Below are positions 33,585 to 41,850 of a stretch of 64,000 bases of DNA, piece after piece. The stretch's first letter is position 1. Every line of letters begins with the position of its first letter. Made by a program: the position numbers and the translations under genes. Under the pieces are notes generated by a model. It had not been told where the DNA came from. It was given only the letters and a program-made list of their open reading frames with translations, and made no database searches. Source of the stretch: Alphaproteobacteria bacterium (GTDB taxonomy: Bacteria > Pseudomonadota > Alphaproteobacteria > Elsterales > Elsteraceae); contig RDXE01000054.1 of assembly GCA_004292755.1 (NCBI GenBank), forward strand, positions 1 to 64,000, read 5' to 3'.

Positions 33585-34535
33585 ATGGTATTGCAATTAA
33601 CTACGCCAGTTCAGAACAAATTGGTCGGTGTGATGCAAACCAGTAACCCAGAACAAAGCGGACTAGATCCCAGCCCACTACAACTGCGGCTTGCCCGTTC
33701 CATTCTCGAGCATGGATTGGAGTTGTTAGCTGCACATGAGTCAAAGCTATCAGAAGCGGCGCTGGCCCAGCGTCTGGGCGTCTCCCGAACGCCAATCCGT
33801 GCCGCTTTGATTTATCTTTCCAAGAGTGGCCTGATCAAGCCGCTCGCTGGAAGGGGATATAAGCTCGAGTCGAACGCAACCGTTATCCGCAGTGCCCTCT
33901 CCACCATGGCGCGCTCTGACGAGGACGTGTTGACCGAGCGGTTGCTGGCGGACCGGGCCTCGGGCCGCCTGGCCGAGGAGGTTTCTGAGACCGAGCTGAT
34001 CCAACAGTATGGGGTGCCGCGCGGGGTGATCCGGCGCGTGCTGATGCGCCTTGCTTCGGAAGGTGTGACCGAGCGGGCCACAGGTCATGGCTGGCGATTC
34101 GCAGCCGTTCTGTCTGACCGCCGCGCCTTGCAGGAGAGTTACCGGTTTCGCCTGCTGATTGAGACGTCGGTGTTCGGTCAGCCGGAGTTTCGCTTGCCCG
34201 CGCGGGAGGTGATCCGCCTGCGTCTGGTGCAAGAGGATCTGGCCGCCCGGGCGTCCTCGGTAACCCATGCGGAGTACTTTGAAACCAACCGCATGTTCCA
34301 CGATCGGCTGGCCGCTGCGGGCAACAACCGGTTCCTCTATCAAGCAGTGCGCCAGCAACTCAATCTCAGGCGCTTGTTGGAGTTTGCATGGCCGCAGCCG
34401 ATCACGGCAGAGGTGATTGCGCGGCAGTGCCACGAACACATTGCCATTCTAGCAGCGCTTGAAGCCAATGACCGGCCCGCGGCCGCCCGGTTCATGCAGT
34501 CCCACTTGGCCGACGCGATCGGCGCGCAGTCCTAA
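33585..34535 (+). CDS. GntR/FCD-type regulator with two winged-helix domains
   Basis: A protein of 316 residues. It has two winged helix-turn-helix units in tandem: the first at about 32-95 (LSEAALAQRLGVSRTPIRAA) and a second at about 115-175 (VSETELIQQYGVPRGVIRRV). An FCD-type helical ligand-binding domain follows at about 180-305 (FETNRMFHDRLAAAGNN). Typical FadR/FCD regulators have only one winged helix. ATG 33585 has no clear ribosome site; M17 (33633) is a possible start. The regulator may control the adjacent dioxygenase gene, based on proximity only. Confidence 0.82.
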   Translation: MVLQLTTPVQNKLVGVMQTSNPEQSGLDPSPLQLRLARSILEHGLELLAAHESKLSEAALAQRLGVSRTPIRAALIYLSKSGLIKPLAGRGYKLESNATVIRSALSTMARSDEDVLTERLLADRASGRLAEEVSETELIQQYGVPRGVIRRVLMRLASEGVTERATGHGWRFAAVLSDRRALQESYRFRLLIETSVFGQPEFRLPAREVIRLRLVQEDLAARASSVTHAEYFETNRMFHDRLAAAGNNRFLYQAVRQQLNLRRLLEFAWPQPITAEVIARQCHEHIAILAALEANDRPAAARFMQSHLADAIGAQS

Positions 34536-34635
34536 CACACCGCCCGCGACCCAAGGGTCCTAGCGGATTTCGTCATACGCCATGTGCGCGTTGAGCTGGG
34601 GATGGCAGGGGCCCTACGCTCGTACCGTTGTGGTG

Positions 34636-35223
34636 ATGACCGATCAGCCTTTCACAGCTGCTGACCTTGCCCCGCTGGTTGCCGGGGTACCTGGAGCGTG
34701 GCGTCGCTTTGTCGACCGATACGCCGGCGTGATTCACGCAGCCGTCCGCGGTGTCGTCCAGGACCGCGCCCCCACCCTTGATGTCGCAGACTTATGCCAG
34801 GATGTATTCTTGCGCCTGTGCAAGGATGAGTATCGCTTGCTGCGCAGCTTTGATCCCACGCGCGCCTCGCTGGTCACGTGGTTGACGCTGGTCGCCCGGT
34901 CCACTGCCTTGGACCGCGTGCGCCGCAAACACCACCCAACGGTCGAGTATGATGCCGTGCCGGAGGCTGCCATGGCCGTGCCCCCCGATGTGCGCGAGCG
35001 TGTTGAGATTCCCCCCGGACTGCTCACACCCCGTCAAGCCCTGGTGCTGGCACTGCTGTATGATCGTGACCTTGACCCGCAGGAGGCGGCGGAGCACTTG
35101 GGCGTCGATGCACAAACCATCCGCTCCACCCATCACAAGGCGTTGACACGATTGCGGCAACATTTCGGCGCGGAGGGGGATGGCCGGGCAGCCACCACCG
35201 TACAACCGGGCAGGAGGTCATGA
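34636..35223 (+). CDS. ECF-type RNA polymerase sigma factor
   Basis: A protein of 195 residues. Region 2 (DVADLCQDVFLRLCKDEYRL, LVTWLTLVARSTALDRVRRK) and region 4 (LTPRQALVLALLYDRDLDPQEAAEHLGVDAQTIRSTHHKALTRLRQHF pattern) are clear; regions 1.1 and 3 are absent as in all ECF factors. It directs RNA polymerase to a stress or metal regulon. Its stop is overlapped by the next gene's start (4 bases), and a membrane anti-sigma-like protein follows, the standard control pair. The 5' end is chosen at ATG 34636, with a longer frame upstream rejected. Confidence 0.92.
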   Translation: MTDQPFTAADLAPLVAGVPGAWRRFVDRYAGVIHAAVRGVVQDRAPTLDVADLCQDVFLRLCKDEYRLLRSFDPTRASLVTWLTLVARSTALDRVRRKHHPTVEYDAVPEAAMAVPPDVRERVEIPPGLLTPRQALVLALLYDRDLDPQEAAEHLGVDAQTIRSTHHKALTRLRQHFGAEGDGRAATTVQPGRRS

Positions 35224-35654
35224 TGAGCGATCCCATTGATCCAACTGGCGACCGCCGCCTGTGGCAGAGGGTCCGCCTGAGCCTACCGGAGCCGCCCGAG
35301 CCCGATCTGATGACCCTGGCCGCGTATGCGGAGGGTCGATTGGCGGATGCTGAGGCGGAAGCTGTGGAGGCGTGGCTGATCCACCATCCCGAGGCCTTGG
35401 CGGACATCGCCGCGGCGCGAAGCAGCCTTGGCGCAGCACCCGCGCCGGTGCCGCTGCCGGTGGTGCGCGCAGCACGCACCCTTGCCCCCTCGGCCCAGCG
35501 CGCGGTGTGGCCGCAGGCGATGCGGTGGAGTTCATTCGCTGCCGCCGTCGTGTTGGTGGCGTTCCTGGGCTTTCAGATGGGCGTCGCCACGGCGACCAGC
35601 CTGATCGATCCTGGGCTGGAGGATTTGAGCGTGGAGGAGGAGGTATTCCTGTGA
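35220..35654 (+). CDS. membrane anti-sigma-like protein
   Basis: A protein of 144 residues, with a cytoplasmic N-terminal helical segment resembling the anti-sigma domain (LAAYAEGRLADAEAEAVEAW, then LIHHPEALADI) and one membrane helix (FAAAVVLVAFLGFQMGVATA, about 100-120). It has no zinc-binding HxxxCxxC motif. It overlaps the sigma gene by 4 bases and the next gene by 4 (GTGA). By analogy with CnrY-type partners it would hold the ECF factor inactive at the membrane; this is inference from operon structure and topology. Confidence 0.8.
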   Translation: MMSDPIDPTGDRRLWQRVRLSLPEPPEPDLMTLAAYAEGRLADAEAEAVEAWLIHHPEALADIAAARSSLGAAPAPVPLPVVRAARTLAPSAQRAVWPQAMRWSSFAAAVVLVAFLGFQMGVATATSLIDPGLEDLSVEEEVFL

Positions 35655-36250
35655 GCGCGCCAGATCGCCCTGAGGATCGTCCCGACGACCAACCGTCGGC
35701 TGCTTCGCACCAGCCAAAACGGTCACGGCGCCGCCTTTGGCTGTGGGGGGCGCTGGCTCTCTCGGTCACGCTCAACGTCGCGGTGCTGGGCGGGTTTCTG
35801 TACTGGCGTGGCAAAGCCGATGGGGTGCGGTTCGCGGATCGTCAACGGCTGTCGGAGAGTGTGCGCGATCTCGGCCTGACCCAGACCGAAATGGAAGGCT
35901 TGATGGCCTTCCGCCGCCAGATGGGGGAGACCGCGCGCGCAGCCGGGCGGGCCAGCCGCCCCTTCCTCAATCAACTGTCCGAGGAATTGCAAAGTCCAAA
36001 TCCAGATCTCGCGCGTATTGCCGAATTGCAGGAGCGGGTGGTGGTCATCCGGTCCGATCAGCAACGTGCGGTGAGTGCGGCATTCTCGACATTCGTCTTG
36101 AGTGTCGCGCCGGAGCGAAGGGCCGGTGTGATTGCGGCCCTGCGCCACCGTCTGGCTCAAGTTGGCCCTCCTGGCGACGGGGGTGCCCGCGAGCCGGGCG
36201 CCCGGGACTTCGGTGTCCGACCGCGGCCAGGAGAGGGACCCAATCGATGA
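35651..36250 (+). CDS. periplasmic metal-sensor-like protein (CnrX/Spy/CpxP-like)
   Basis: A protein of 199 residues beginning at GTG 35651. A basic cytoplasmic segment (KRSRRRL), then one membrane helix (LWGALALSVTLNVAVLGGFLYW, about 30-52), then a helical periplasmic domain (residues 60-165; RQRLSESVRDLGLTQTEMEG, LQERVVVIRSDQQRAV). This layout matches heavy-metal-sensing proteins of the CnrX/Spy/CpxP type. In the CnrYXH model a sensor protein releases the sigma factor through the anti-sigma protein. The acidic/His/Met ligands of a known metal site are not evident, so the sensed signal is open. Confidence 0.78.
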   Translation: MSAPDRPEDRPDDQPSAASHQPKRSRRRLWLWGALALSVTLNVAVLGGFLYWRGKADGVRFADRQRLSESVRDLGLTQTEMEGLMAFRRQMGETARAAGRASRPFLNQLSEELQSPNPDLARIAELQERVVVIRSDQQRAVSAAFSTFVLSVAPERRAGVIAALRHRLAQVGPPGDGGAREPGARDFGVRPRPGEGPNR

Positions 36251-36510
36251 TGCCAGACCCAGCGGGTGAGTTGGTGCCGACCCTTGATCCGGCCAGTTGC
36301 CGGATCGCCAAACGCTCCGTGATGATTGCCGGGCACAAAACCTCGGTCTCTCTAGAAGCAGCGTTTTGGGAGCGGTTGCGCCAAGCCTCATGGTCGCTGG
36401 GGGTTAGCATTAACGAGTTGGTGACCCTGATCGACAGCCGACGCAGTGGGAACCTGTCCAGTGCGATCCGGGTGTATCTGCTGCAGCATACGGATCGCCC
36501 TCAGCCGTAA
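36247..36510 (+). CDS. ribbon-helix-helix DNA-binding protein
   Basis: A protein of 87 residues. The RHH_4-type core is KRSVMIAGHKTSVSLEAAFW followed by ERLRQASWSLGVSINELVTL and LSSAIRVYLLQ. These small dimeric proteins bind operator DNA. The start overlaps the sensor gene by 4 bases, making it the fourth member of the sigma operon. Unlike most such families it carries about 22 extra residues before the ribbon. It overlaps the convergent aldehyde dehydrogenase gene by 10 bases at its end. Confidence 0.86.
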   Translation: MMPDPAGELVPTLDPASCRIAKRSVMIAGHKTSVSLEAAFWERLRQASWSLGVSINELVTLIDSRRSGNLSSAIRVYLLQHTDRPQP

Positions 36511-37859
36511 AGCCAGCGCAGGGCACGGCTGAACAGGGCCGCAGCGTCGGCGCGTTCTGGCTCCAGGTGCGGCAGCATGCGGCCGGACCGGGTGATCACC
36601 ACCTTCGGACGGGTCAGCGCCAGCAACCCCTCCACCCCGCGGGTGACACCTTGGCCGGAGCCTTGGCGACCACCGAAGGGCAGGCGGGGGTCGGCTGTTG
36701 GCACGATCAGATCATTGATCGTCACCACGCCGGCGGGCACTGCGGCGGCCAGCTGCGCGGCAGCAGCCGGATTGCCAAAGATCGCCGCCCCCAATTGCTC
36801 TGGCGCCGCTACAAGAGTGGCGACTGCCTCAGCCATGGTCGCAACTGGGATCAACCCGGCAACGGGGCCGAAAATGTCGGCTGTCATTTGATCGGCCGAT
36901 GCGGGCAGGATCACCGCTGGTGCCATGCGATCCCCCTCTGGCGCAGGACCGTGCCAGGCGGCCCCAGCCTCACGGTGCAGTCGATGCATCCGCTCAATCG
37001 CGGGAGGGTGCAGCGGCACCGGCGTCGTTGGTAGGGCAAGGCGGGTGACTAGCGCGTCCAACTGCGTCGCTGTGCCAAAAATCCGCCGCGGCGCGATACA
37101 GGTCGCTCCGCCATTGAGGGTGAGGCCATAGGCGATGGCGCGGGCGGCACGCTCCAGGTCGGCATCGGGTAGCAGCAGCACGGCATCGGCACCCGACAAC
37201 TCCTCAATCACAGGAATTCCGCGCGGTGCCAGCTGCCGGCGCACCGCGCGCCCGGTGGCGGCCGACCCCGTCAGCACCACCAAGTCGATGGGACCCTCAA
37301 GGGCCGCGGCACCGGTCTCGTGGCTGTCTGGCAGCAGGTGTAGGGCGCCCATCGGCACCCCCGCCTTGTGTCCTGCGTCAACAAAGCGCTGCAGAGTTGC
37401 CGCGGTGCCTGGTGCTGGCTTGACGGCGACGGCGTTGCCCGCTGCCAGGGCCTGCACCATCTGCACGCCCGCCAGCAGCAAGGGATAGTTGGCGGGCGCC
37501 AGGATCAGCACGAGGCCAAACGGCTCCCGCACGACAGTGCTACGCACGCCGGGCAGCCACAGCGGCCTGCCGATCACGCCCCGGCGCTGCGGCGCCAGCA
37601 GGGACGGGGCAGCACGCTCCAGCCATGCCATGGCGGCTGCCAGCGGCATCACCTCGGCCACCAGCGTGTCGGCATGACTGCGCCCGTGATACCCCACCAG
37701 GTCTTCGGCATAGGCTGGCGCGGTGCGGGCAAGGGTCTTGCGCCATTGGCGCAGGCGCGACACGCGCTCGGCAACGGGGATTGCGTGCCACTCTGGCGCC
37801 GTTGCCTTCAGCTGCGCGAGGGTAGTTCTGATGCCGAACGCGGTGATCACGGTGCGCAT
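36501..37859 (-). CDS. aldehyde dehydrogenase of the carotenoid cluster
   Basis: A protein of 452 residues, NAD(P)-dependent aldehyde dehydrogenase fold. Landmarks are LILAPANYPLLLAGVQMVQA, GNAVAVKPAPG, VVLTGSAATGRAV, VIEELSGADAVLL (general base Glu), and TLNGGATCIAP with the catalytic Cys. PRLPFGGRQGSGQGVTRG closes the active site. It is divergent from, and shares an 85-base gap with, the two CrtI-type desaturase genes. In C30 carotenoid pathways an aldehyde dehydrogenase oxidises a terminal carotenal to the acid; that role is inferred from neighbours. The NAD-binding motif is of the short-chain-aldehyde subfamily rather than a housekeeping enzyme. Confidence 0.85.
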   Translation of the reverse strand: MRTVITAFGIRTTLAQLKATAPEWHAIPVAERVSRLRQWRKTLARTAPAYAEDLVGYHGRSHADTLVAEVMPLAAAMAWLERAAPSLLAPQRRGVIGRPLWLPGVRSTVVREPFGLVLILAPANYPLLLAGVQMVQALAAGNAVAVKPAPGTAATLQRFVDAGHKAGVPMGALHLLPDSHETGAAALEGPIDLVVLTGSAATGRAVRRQLAPRGIPVIEELSGADAVLLLPDADLERAARAIAYGLTLNGGATCIAPRRIFGTATQLDALVTRLALPTTPVPLHPPAIERMHRLHREAGAAWHGPAPEGDRMAPAVILPASADQMTADIFGPVAGLIPVATMAEAVATLVAAPEQLGAAIFGNPAAAAQLAAAVPAGVVTINDLIVPTADPRLPFGGRQGSGQGVTRGVEGLLALTRPKVVITRSGRMLPHLEPERADAAALFSRALRWLYG

Positions 37860-37944
37860 ACCTTTCCGAAAGCGCCAATCAACCTAAGTCGCAGAAGGTC
37901 GCGGCCTAGAGCCGCCCGTCTTCCAGGCCGGAGAACAGCCTTTC

Positions 37945-39540
37945 ATGCCCTGGTTTCGACAGTCGAAGCGGTCCGTCACCACGCCCCACACGGTGATCAT
38001 CGGCGCGGGCCCTGGCGGCTTGGCGGCGGCAATGCTGCTGGCCGCCCGCGGTGTCCGTGTCACCATCGTTGAGCGGTTGGACCATGTCGGTGGCCGCAGC
38101 GGTGCCATTGAGACGCCCGAGGGGTACCGGTTCGACCGCGGACCAACCTTTTTCCTTTACCCGCAAATCCTGCGCGAGATTTTCGCCGCCTGTGGCCGCT
38201 CGCTCGACACGGAAGTTGATCTGCGCCGGGTTGACCCCCTCTATCGGTTGATGTTCGAGGATGGCGGCACACTGGACGTCGCCTCCGACCCAGGGCGGCT
38301 GCGCGCTGCTGTCGCGACCTTGTCGCCCGGCGATGCTGCGAACATCGACCGCTACATGACGGACAACCGTCAGAAGCTGGCCGCGTTCGCGCCGATCCTG
38401 CAGCGGCCGATGCAGTCGGTGTTCGACTTGATGCACCCGACAATGCTGGCGGCTTTGCCAAAGCTGCGCCCGCATCGCACTGTTGATGGGGACCTTGCGC
38501 GCTATTTCAGTGACGAGCGGGTCCGTTTGGCGTTCTCGTTTCAGTCAAAATACCTTGGCATGTCGCCGTTCAAGTGCCCAAGTCTGTTCACCATCCTGTC
38601 GTTCATGGAGCATGAGCACGGCATCTGGCACCCAATTGGCGGGTGCAATGCTGTCGTTCAGGCCATGGCGCGGGTCGCCCGCTCAATGGGGGTGGACATC
38701 CGCCTGTCCGACCCCGTTGAGGCGATCCAATTCGAGGGGCGCCGCGCTGTCGGGGTGAAAACCGCCACGGCCGAAATTGCGTGCGACGCCTTGGTGGTCA
38801 ACGCTGATTTCGCCAACACCATGGCGCAACTGGTGCCGAATGCGCTGCGCCGCCGGTGGACCAACCAGCGCCTGAACCGGGCGAAGTTTTCCTGCTCCAC
38901 CTACATGCTCTATCTCGGGCTGGAGGGGCGCGAAGAGGGATTGGCCCACCACACAATCCGCTTGGCAGCTGACTATCGCGACAACATCCGCGCCATTGAG
39001 GACGGGGACCGGCTGCCGGACAATCCGTCTTTCTATGTGCAGAACGCCTGTGTCACCGATCCGAGCCTCGCGCCGCCAGGCCATAGCGCCCTGTATCTGC
39101 TGATCCCGGTCGGGAACTTGTCCGGTGGGTTGGACTGGACAGCGTTAGGGGATCGCTATCGCTCGGTCGCGATCCGGTGTCTCGAGAGTGTTGGCGTGCG
39201 CGATGTGGAACGGCGCATTCGTGCCGAGCGTCGGCTGACCCCGCTGGATTGGCAGACAGACCTTTCCGTGCACCACGGCGCCACCTTCAACCTTGCCCAC
39301 ACCATGGATCAGATGCTGCTGTTCCGGCCGCGCAACCGCTTTGATGACCTGGACGGCGTATATCTGGTCGGTGGCGGCACTCATCCCGGCAGTGGCTTGC
39401 CGGTGATCTTTGAAAGTGCCCGCATCACCACCAGTTTGATGGCAAAGGATTTCGGCCTCGCCAATCTGCCGGATGCGTCATCCCATCCTGTGACCGACCA
39501 TGACCGATCGCCCATCGCCGCCACTCAGGGAGCCGAGTGA
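37945..39540 (+). CDS. CrtI/CrtN-type carotenoid desaturase
   Basis: A protein of 531 residues with an N-terminal FAD Rossmann motif VVIIGAGPGG-like (TVIIGAGPGGLAAAM, about 17-31), then VEYDHVGGRSG region and GYRFDRGPTFF, typical of phytoene/diapophytoene desaturases. Its C-terminal motif LVGGGTHPGSGLPVI is the FAD/carotenoid-binding signature. It uses FAD to introduce double bonds or an oxygen function into a carotenoid backbone. It is followed, one base later, by a second member of the same family. The relative order CrtN versus CrtP cannot be told from sequence alone. Confidence 0.88.
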   Translation: MPWFRQSKRSVTTPHTVIIGAGPGGLAAAMLLAARGVRVTIVERLDHVGGRSGAIETPEGYRFDRGPTFFLYPQILREIFAACGRSLDTEVDLRRVDPLYRLMFEDGGTLDVASDPGRLRAAVATLSPGDAANIDRYMTDNRQKLAAFAPILQRPMQSVFDLMHPTMLAALPKLRPHRTVDGDLARYFSDERVRLAFSFQSKYLGMSPFKCPSLFTILSFMEHEHGIWHPIGGCNAVVQAMARVARSMGVDIRLSDPVEAIQFEGRRAVGVKTATAEIACDALVVNADFANTMAQLVPNALRRRWTNQRLNRAKFSCSTYMLYLGLEGREEGLAHHTIRLAADYRDNIRAIEDGDRLPDNPSFYVQNACVTDPSLAPPGHSALYLLIPVGNLSGGLDWTALGDRYRSVAIRCLESVGVRDVERRIRAERRLTPLDWQTDLSVHHGATFNLAHTMDQMLLFRPRNRFDDLDGVYLVGGGTHPGSGLPVIFESARITTSLMAKDFGLANLPDASSHPVTDHDRSPIAATQGAE

Positions 39541-39541
39541 C

Positions 39542-41062
39542 ATGACCTCTACCGCACATATCATCGTCATCGGATCGGGGTTGGGTGGTTTGGCTGCTGC
39601 CTGCACCGCCGCAGCCCGCGGCCATCGCGTGACCTTGCTGGAGAAGAACGACTGGGTTGGCGGCAAGGCGGCCCCCTTGGCGGAGGACGGGTACCGGTTC
39701 GACATGGGGCCAACCATCCTAACCGTGCCGCGAGTGCTGCACCGCATTTACGAGGAAGCAGGGCGGAAGCTGGAGGATCACCTGGATTTGATCCGCTTGG
39801 ACCCGCAATGGCGTTGCTTTTTCGACGATGGGTCTGTGCTTGACCTCGTCGAGGACGTCAACGCGATGGCCTCCGCTCTGGAGCGCTACGCCCCCGGGAC
39901 CGGCGAGGGGTATCGCACCTTCATGGCACTGTCGGAGCGGTTGCACCGGATCTCCGACCGGTTCTTCTTCTGGAAGAGCGTCGAGGGGATGCGGGACACC
40001 ATCGACGTCAAGACCAACCTGAAAGCCTCCACTCTGTCCGACATCATGGCGTTGCGCATGGGGCAAACCGTGGCGGGCACCATCCGCAGCCGGGTGAAGG
40101 ATGATCGTGTCGCCCAGATGCTGGATCACTTCGTTCAGTATGTCGGCTCCTCGCCTTACGGTGCGCCTGCAGTGCTGTGCTCGATTGCGCACATGCAGAC
40201 CGAAGGTGGTGTGTGGTACCCGCGGGGTGGCACACGCGCGGTTCCCGTCGCCCTCGCCAAGCTGGCGGAGGATTTGGGCGTTCATATCCGAACCAATGCC
40301 CTAGTGGATCGCTTGCTGGTGGAGCGGGACCGCGTGGTCGGCGTTGCCCTGGCGGGGGGTGAAGAGCTGCGCTGCGATGCCGTCATCTCCAACATGGACA
40401 GTGTGCGCACCCATGGGGAGTTGATCGGCGGTGATGTGGATGCCCGGTTCCGCCGCCGTCGGGAGTACGAACCCGCCTGCTCCGGCGTGGTGCTGTATCT
40501 CGGCCTGGATCGCCGCTACGACCACTTGCTGCACCATGATTTTGTGTTCAGCCGCGATCCAGAAGAAGAGTTTGACGCGATCTACACCAAGGGCGAGCCA
40601 GCGCCCGATCCCACTTGTTATCTCGCCGCGACAGCAACCACCGAGCCAGAGACCGCCCCACCGGGAGGCGAGGCGCTTTACGTGCTGGTGCACACCCCGT
40701 ATCTGCGCCCGCATCATGACTGGGGCGAGATGCTGCCGCGCTATCGCAAGGTGATCCTGGACAAGTTGAAGCGCACGGCGGGTCTGACCGACATCGAAGA
40801 CCGCATCCGCTATGAGCGGGTCTTGACCCCGATGGACATCCACACCCGCTATCACGTGCTGAACGGCGCGATTTACGGTCTGGCCAGTCACGGGCGGTTC
40901 CTGGGGGCGTTCAAGCCCGGCAACCGCAGCCGTGACATTGCAGGGCTGTATCTTGCTGGTGGCTCCGCCCATCCGGGTCCTGGCATGCCCATGGTGATGA
41001 TGTCCGGCTGGATTGCGGCCGACACGATGGATCAGGACCTCGGTTCGCGTCAGGCCGCATGA
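39542..41062 (+). CDS. second CrtI/CrtN/CrtP-type carotenoid oxidoreductase
   Basis: A protein of 506 residues in the same flavoprotein family, with GSGLGGLAAA at about 11-20, EDGYRFDMGPTILTVPRVL and a C-terminal LYLAGGSAHPGPGMPMVM. Its STLSDIMALRMGQTVAG and GGVWYPRGGTRAVPVALA segments fit the desaturase/diapocarotene-oxygenase group. The ATG at 39542 has GGGAG upstream and starts one base after the preceding stop; an upstream in-frame start overlapping that gene was rejected. Two paralogues in tandem suggest sequential steps: desaturation, then terminal oxidation (CrtP-like) to feed the neighbouring aldehyde dehydrogenase. Confidence 0.88.
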   Translation: MTSTAHIIVIGSGLGGLAAACTAAARGHRVTLLEKNDWVGGKAAPLAEDGYRFDMGPTILTVPRVLHRIYEEAGRKLEDHLDLIRLDPQWRCFFDDGSVLDLVEDVNAMASALERYAPGTGEGYRTFMALSERLHRISDRFFFWKSVEGMRDTIDVKTNLKASTLSDIMALRMGQTVAGTIRSRVKDDRVAQMLDHFVQYVGSSPYGAPAVLCSIAHMQTEGGVWYPRGGTRAVPVALAKLAEDLGVHIRTNALVDRLLVERDRVVGVALAGGEELRCDAVISNMDSVRTHGELIGGDVDARFRRRREYEPACSGVVLYLGLDRRYDHLLHHDFVFSRDPEEEFDAIYTKGEPAPDPTCYLAATATTEPETAPPGGEALYVLVHTPYLRPHHDWGEMLPRYRKVILDKLKRTAGLTDIEDRIRYERVLTPMDIHTRYHVLNGAIYGLASHGRFLGAFKPGNRSRDIAGLYLAGGSAHPGPGMPMVMMSGWIAADTMDQDLGSRQAA

Positions 41063-41850
41063 CGCCGCCTGCCGCAACCAAACGGTCTGACCGCTGGTTC
41101 CGCGTGTTCGCAGCCTATTGCGCGTGGTACCTGCCGCGGCACTTTCATCGCCTGCTGGTGGCGGAGGCGCCAGTCCTCCCGCCGGACCGACCGGTGATCG
41201 TCTATTCCAATCATCCGGGTTGGTGGGACCCGCTGATCTACATCCTGCTGGCCGACCGGCTGTTCGCCGGTCGCCCCAGCTATGGCCCGATGGACGCAGC
41301 CGGACTTGCGCAGTATCCGTTTTTGGACCGGGTTGGCATCTTTGGCATCGATACCAACAGCCGCGCGGGCGCGGTCCAGTTTCTGCGCACGGCTGATCAG
41401 GTGCTGAGCAATCCTGCGGCCATGCTGTGGATCACGGCCGAGGGGGCCTTCACCGATCCGCGCCAGCGCCCGCTAACGCTGCGCAGTGGGATCGCCCATC
41501 TGGCACGGCGGCACCCCGGTGCGATCCTGCTGCCGCTCGCCATCGAGTATCCCTTCTGGCTGCAATCCAAACCCGAAGCGCTGATGCGCTTCGGTGCGCC
41601 GCTGGTCGCCTCTCCTGATTGGAGTGTCGTGGAATGGGGGCAGGAATTGACGGCTGCTCTCACCACCACGCTCGATCACTTGGCCGCTCAATCCATCGCG
41701 CGCGAGGATGCTGGGTTTCAGCCCCTGCTAGCCGGGCGGGCCGGGGTTGGCGGCTTGTATGACATGTGGCGGGCGGGTCGGGCTGCGCTGAGCGGTCGAT
41801 CGTTCGATCCACGCCATCGCCTTTCCACCAAACAGGAGCCGCAGCCATGA
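41059..41850 (+). CDS. PlsC-type acyltransferase of the carotenoid cluster
   Basis: A protein of 263 residues with a lysophospholipid-acyltransferase fold. The catalytic NHPGWWD is an H-x4-D motif (His52, Asp57); ITAEGAFTDPRQRP resembles the later substrate loop. It overlaps the preceding gene by 4 bases and the next by 4. In staphyloxanthin-type pathways an acyltransferase (CrtO) attaches a fatty acid to a glycosylated carotenoid; that is the likely role. It is probably associated with the inner membrane. Confidence 0.85.
   Translation: MTPPAATKRSDRWFRVFAAYCAWYLPRHFHRLLVAEAPVLPPDRPVIVYSNHPGWWDPLIYILLADRLFAGRPSYGPMDAAGLAQYPFLDRVGIFGIDTNSRAGAVQFLRTADQVLSNPAAMLWITAEGAFTDPRQRPLTLRSGIAHLARRHPGAILLPLAIEYPFWLQSKPEALMRFGAPLVASPDWSVVEWGQELTAALTTTLDHLAAQSIAREDAGFQPLLAGRAGVGGLYDMWRAGRAALSGRSFDPRHRLSTKQEPQP

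Noticed and set aside
37945-41062. Photosynthesis-type crt cluster
   Set aside because: No bch, puf or crtB/C/D/E/F genes; the neighbours match a carotenoid-acid glycosyl ester pathway.
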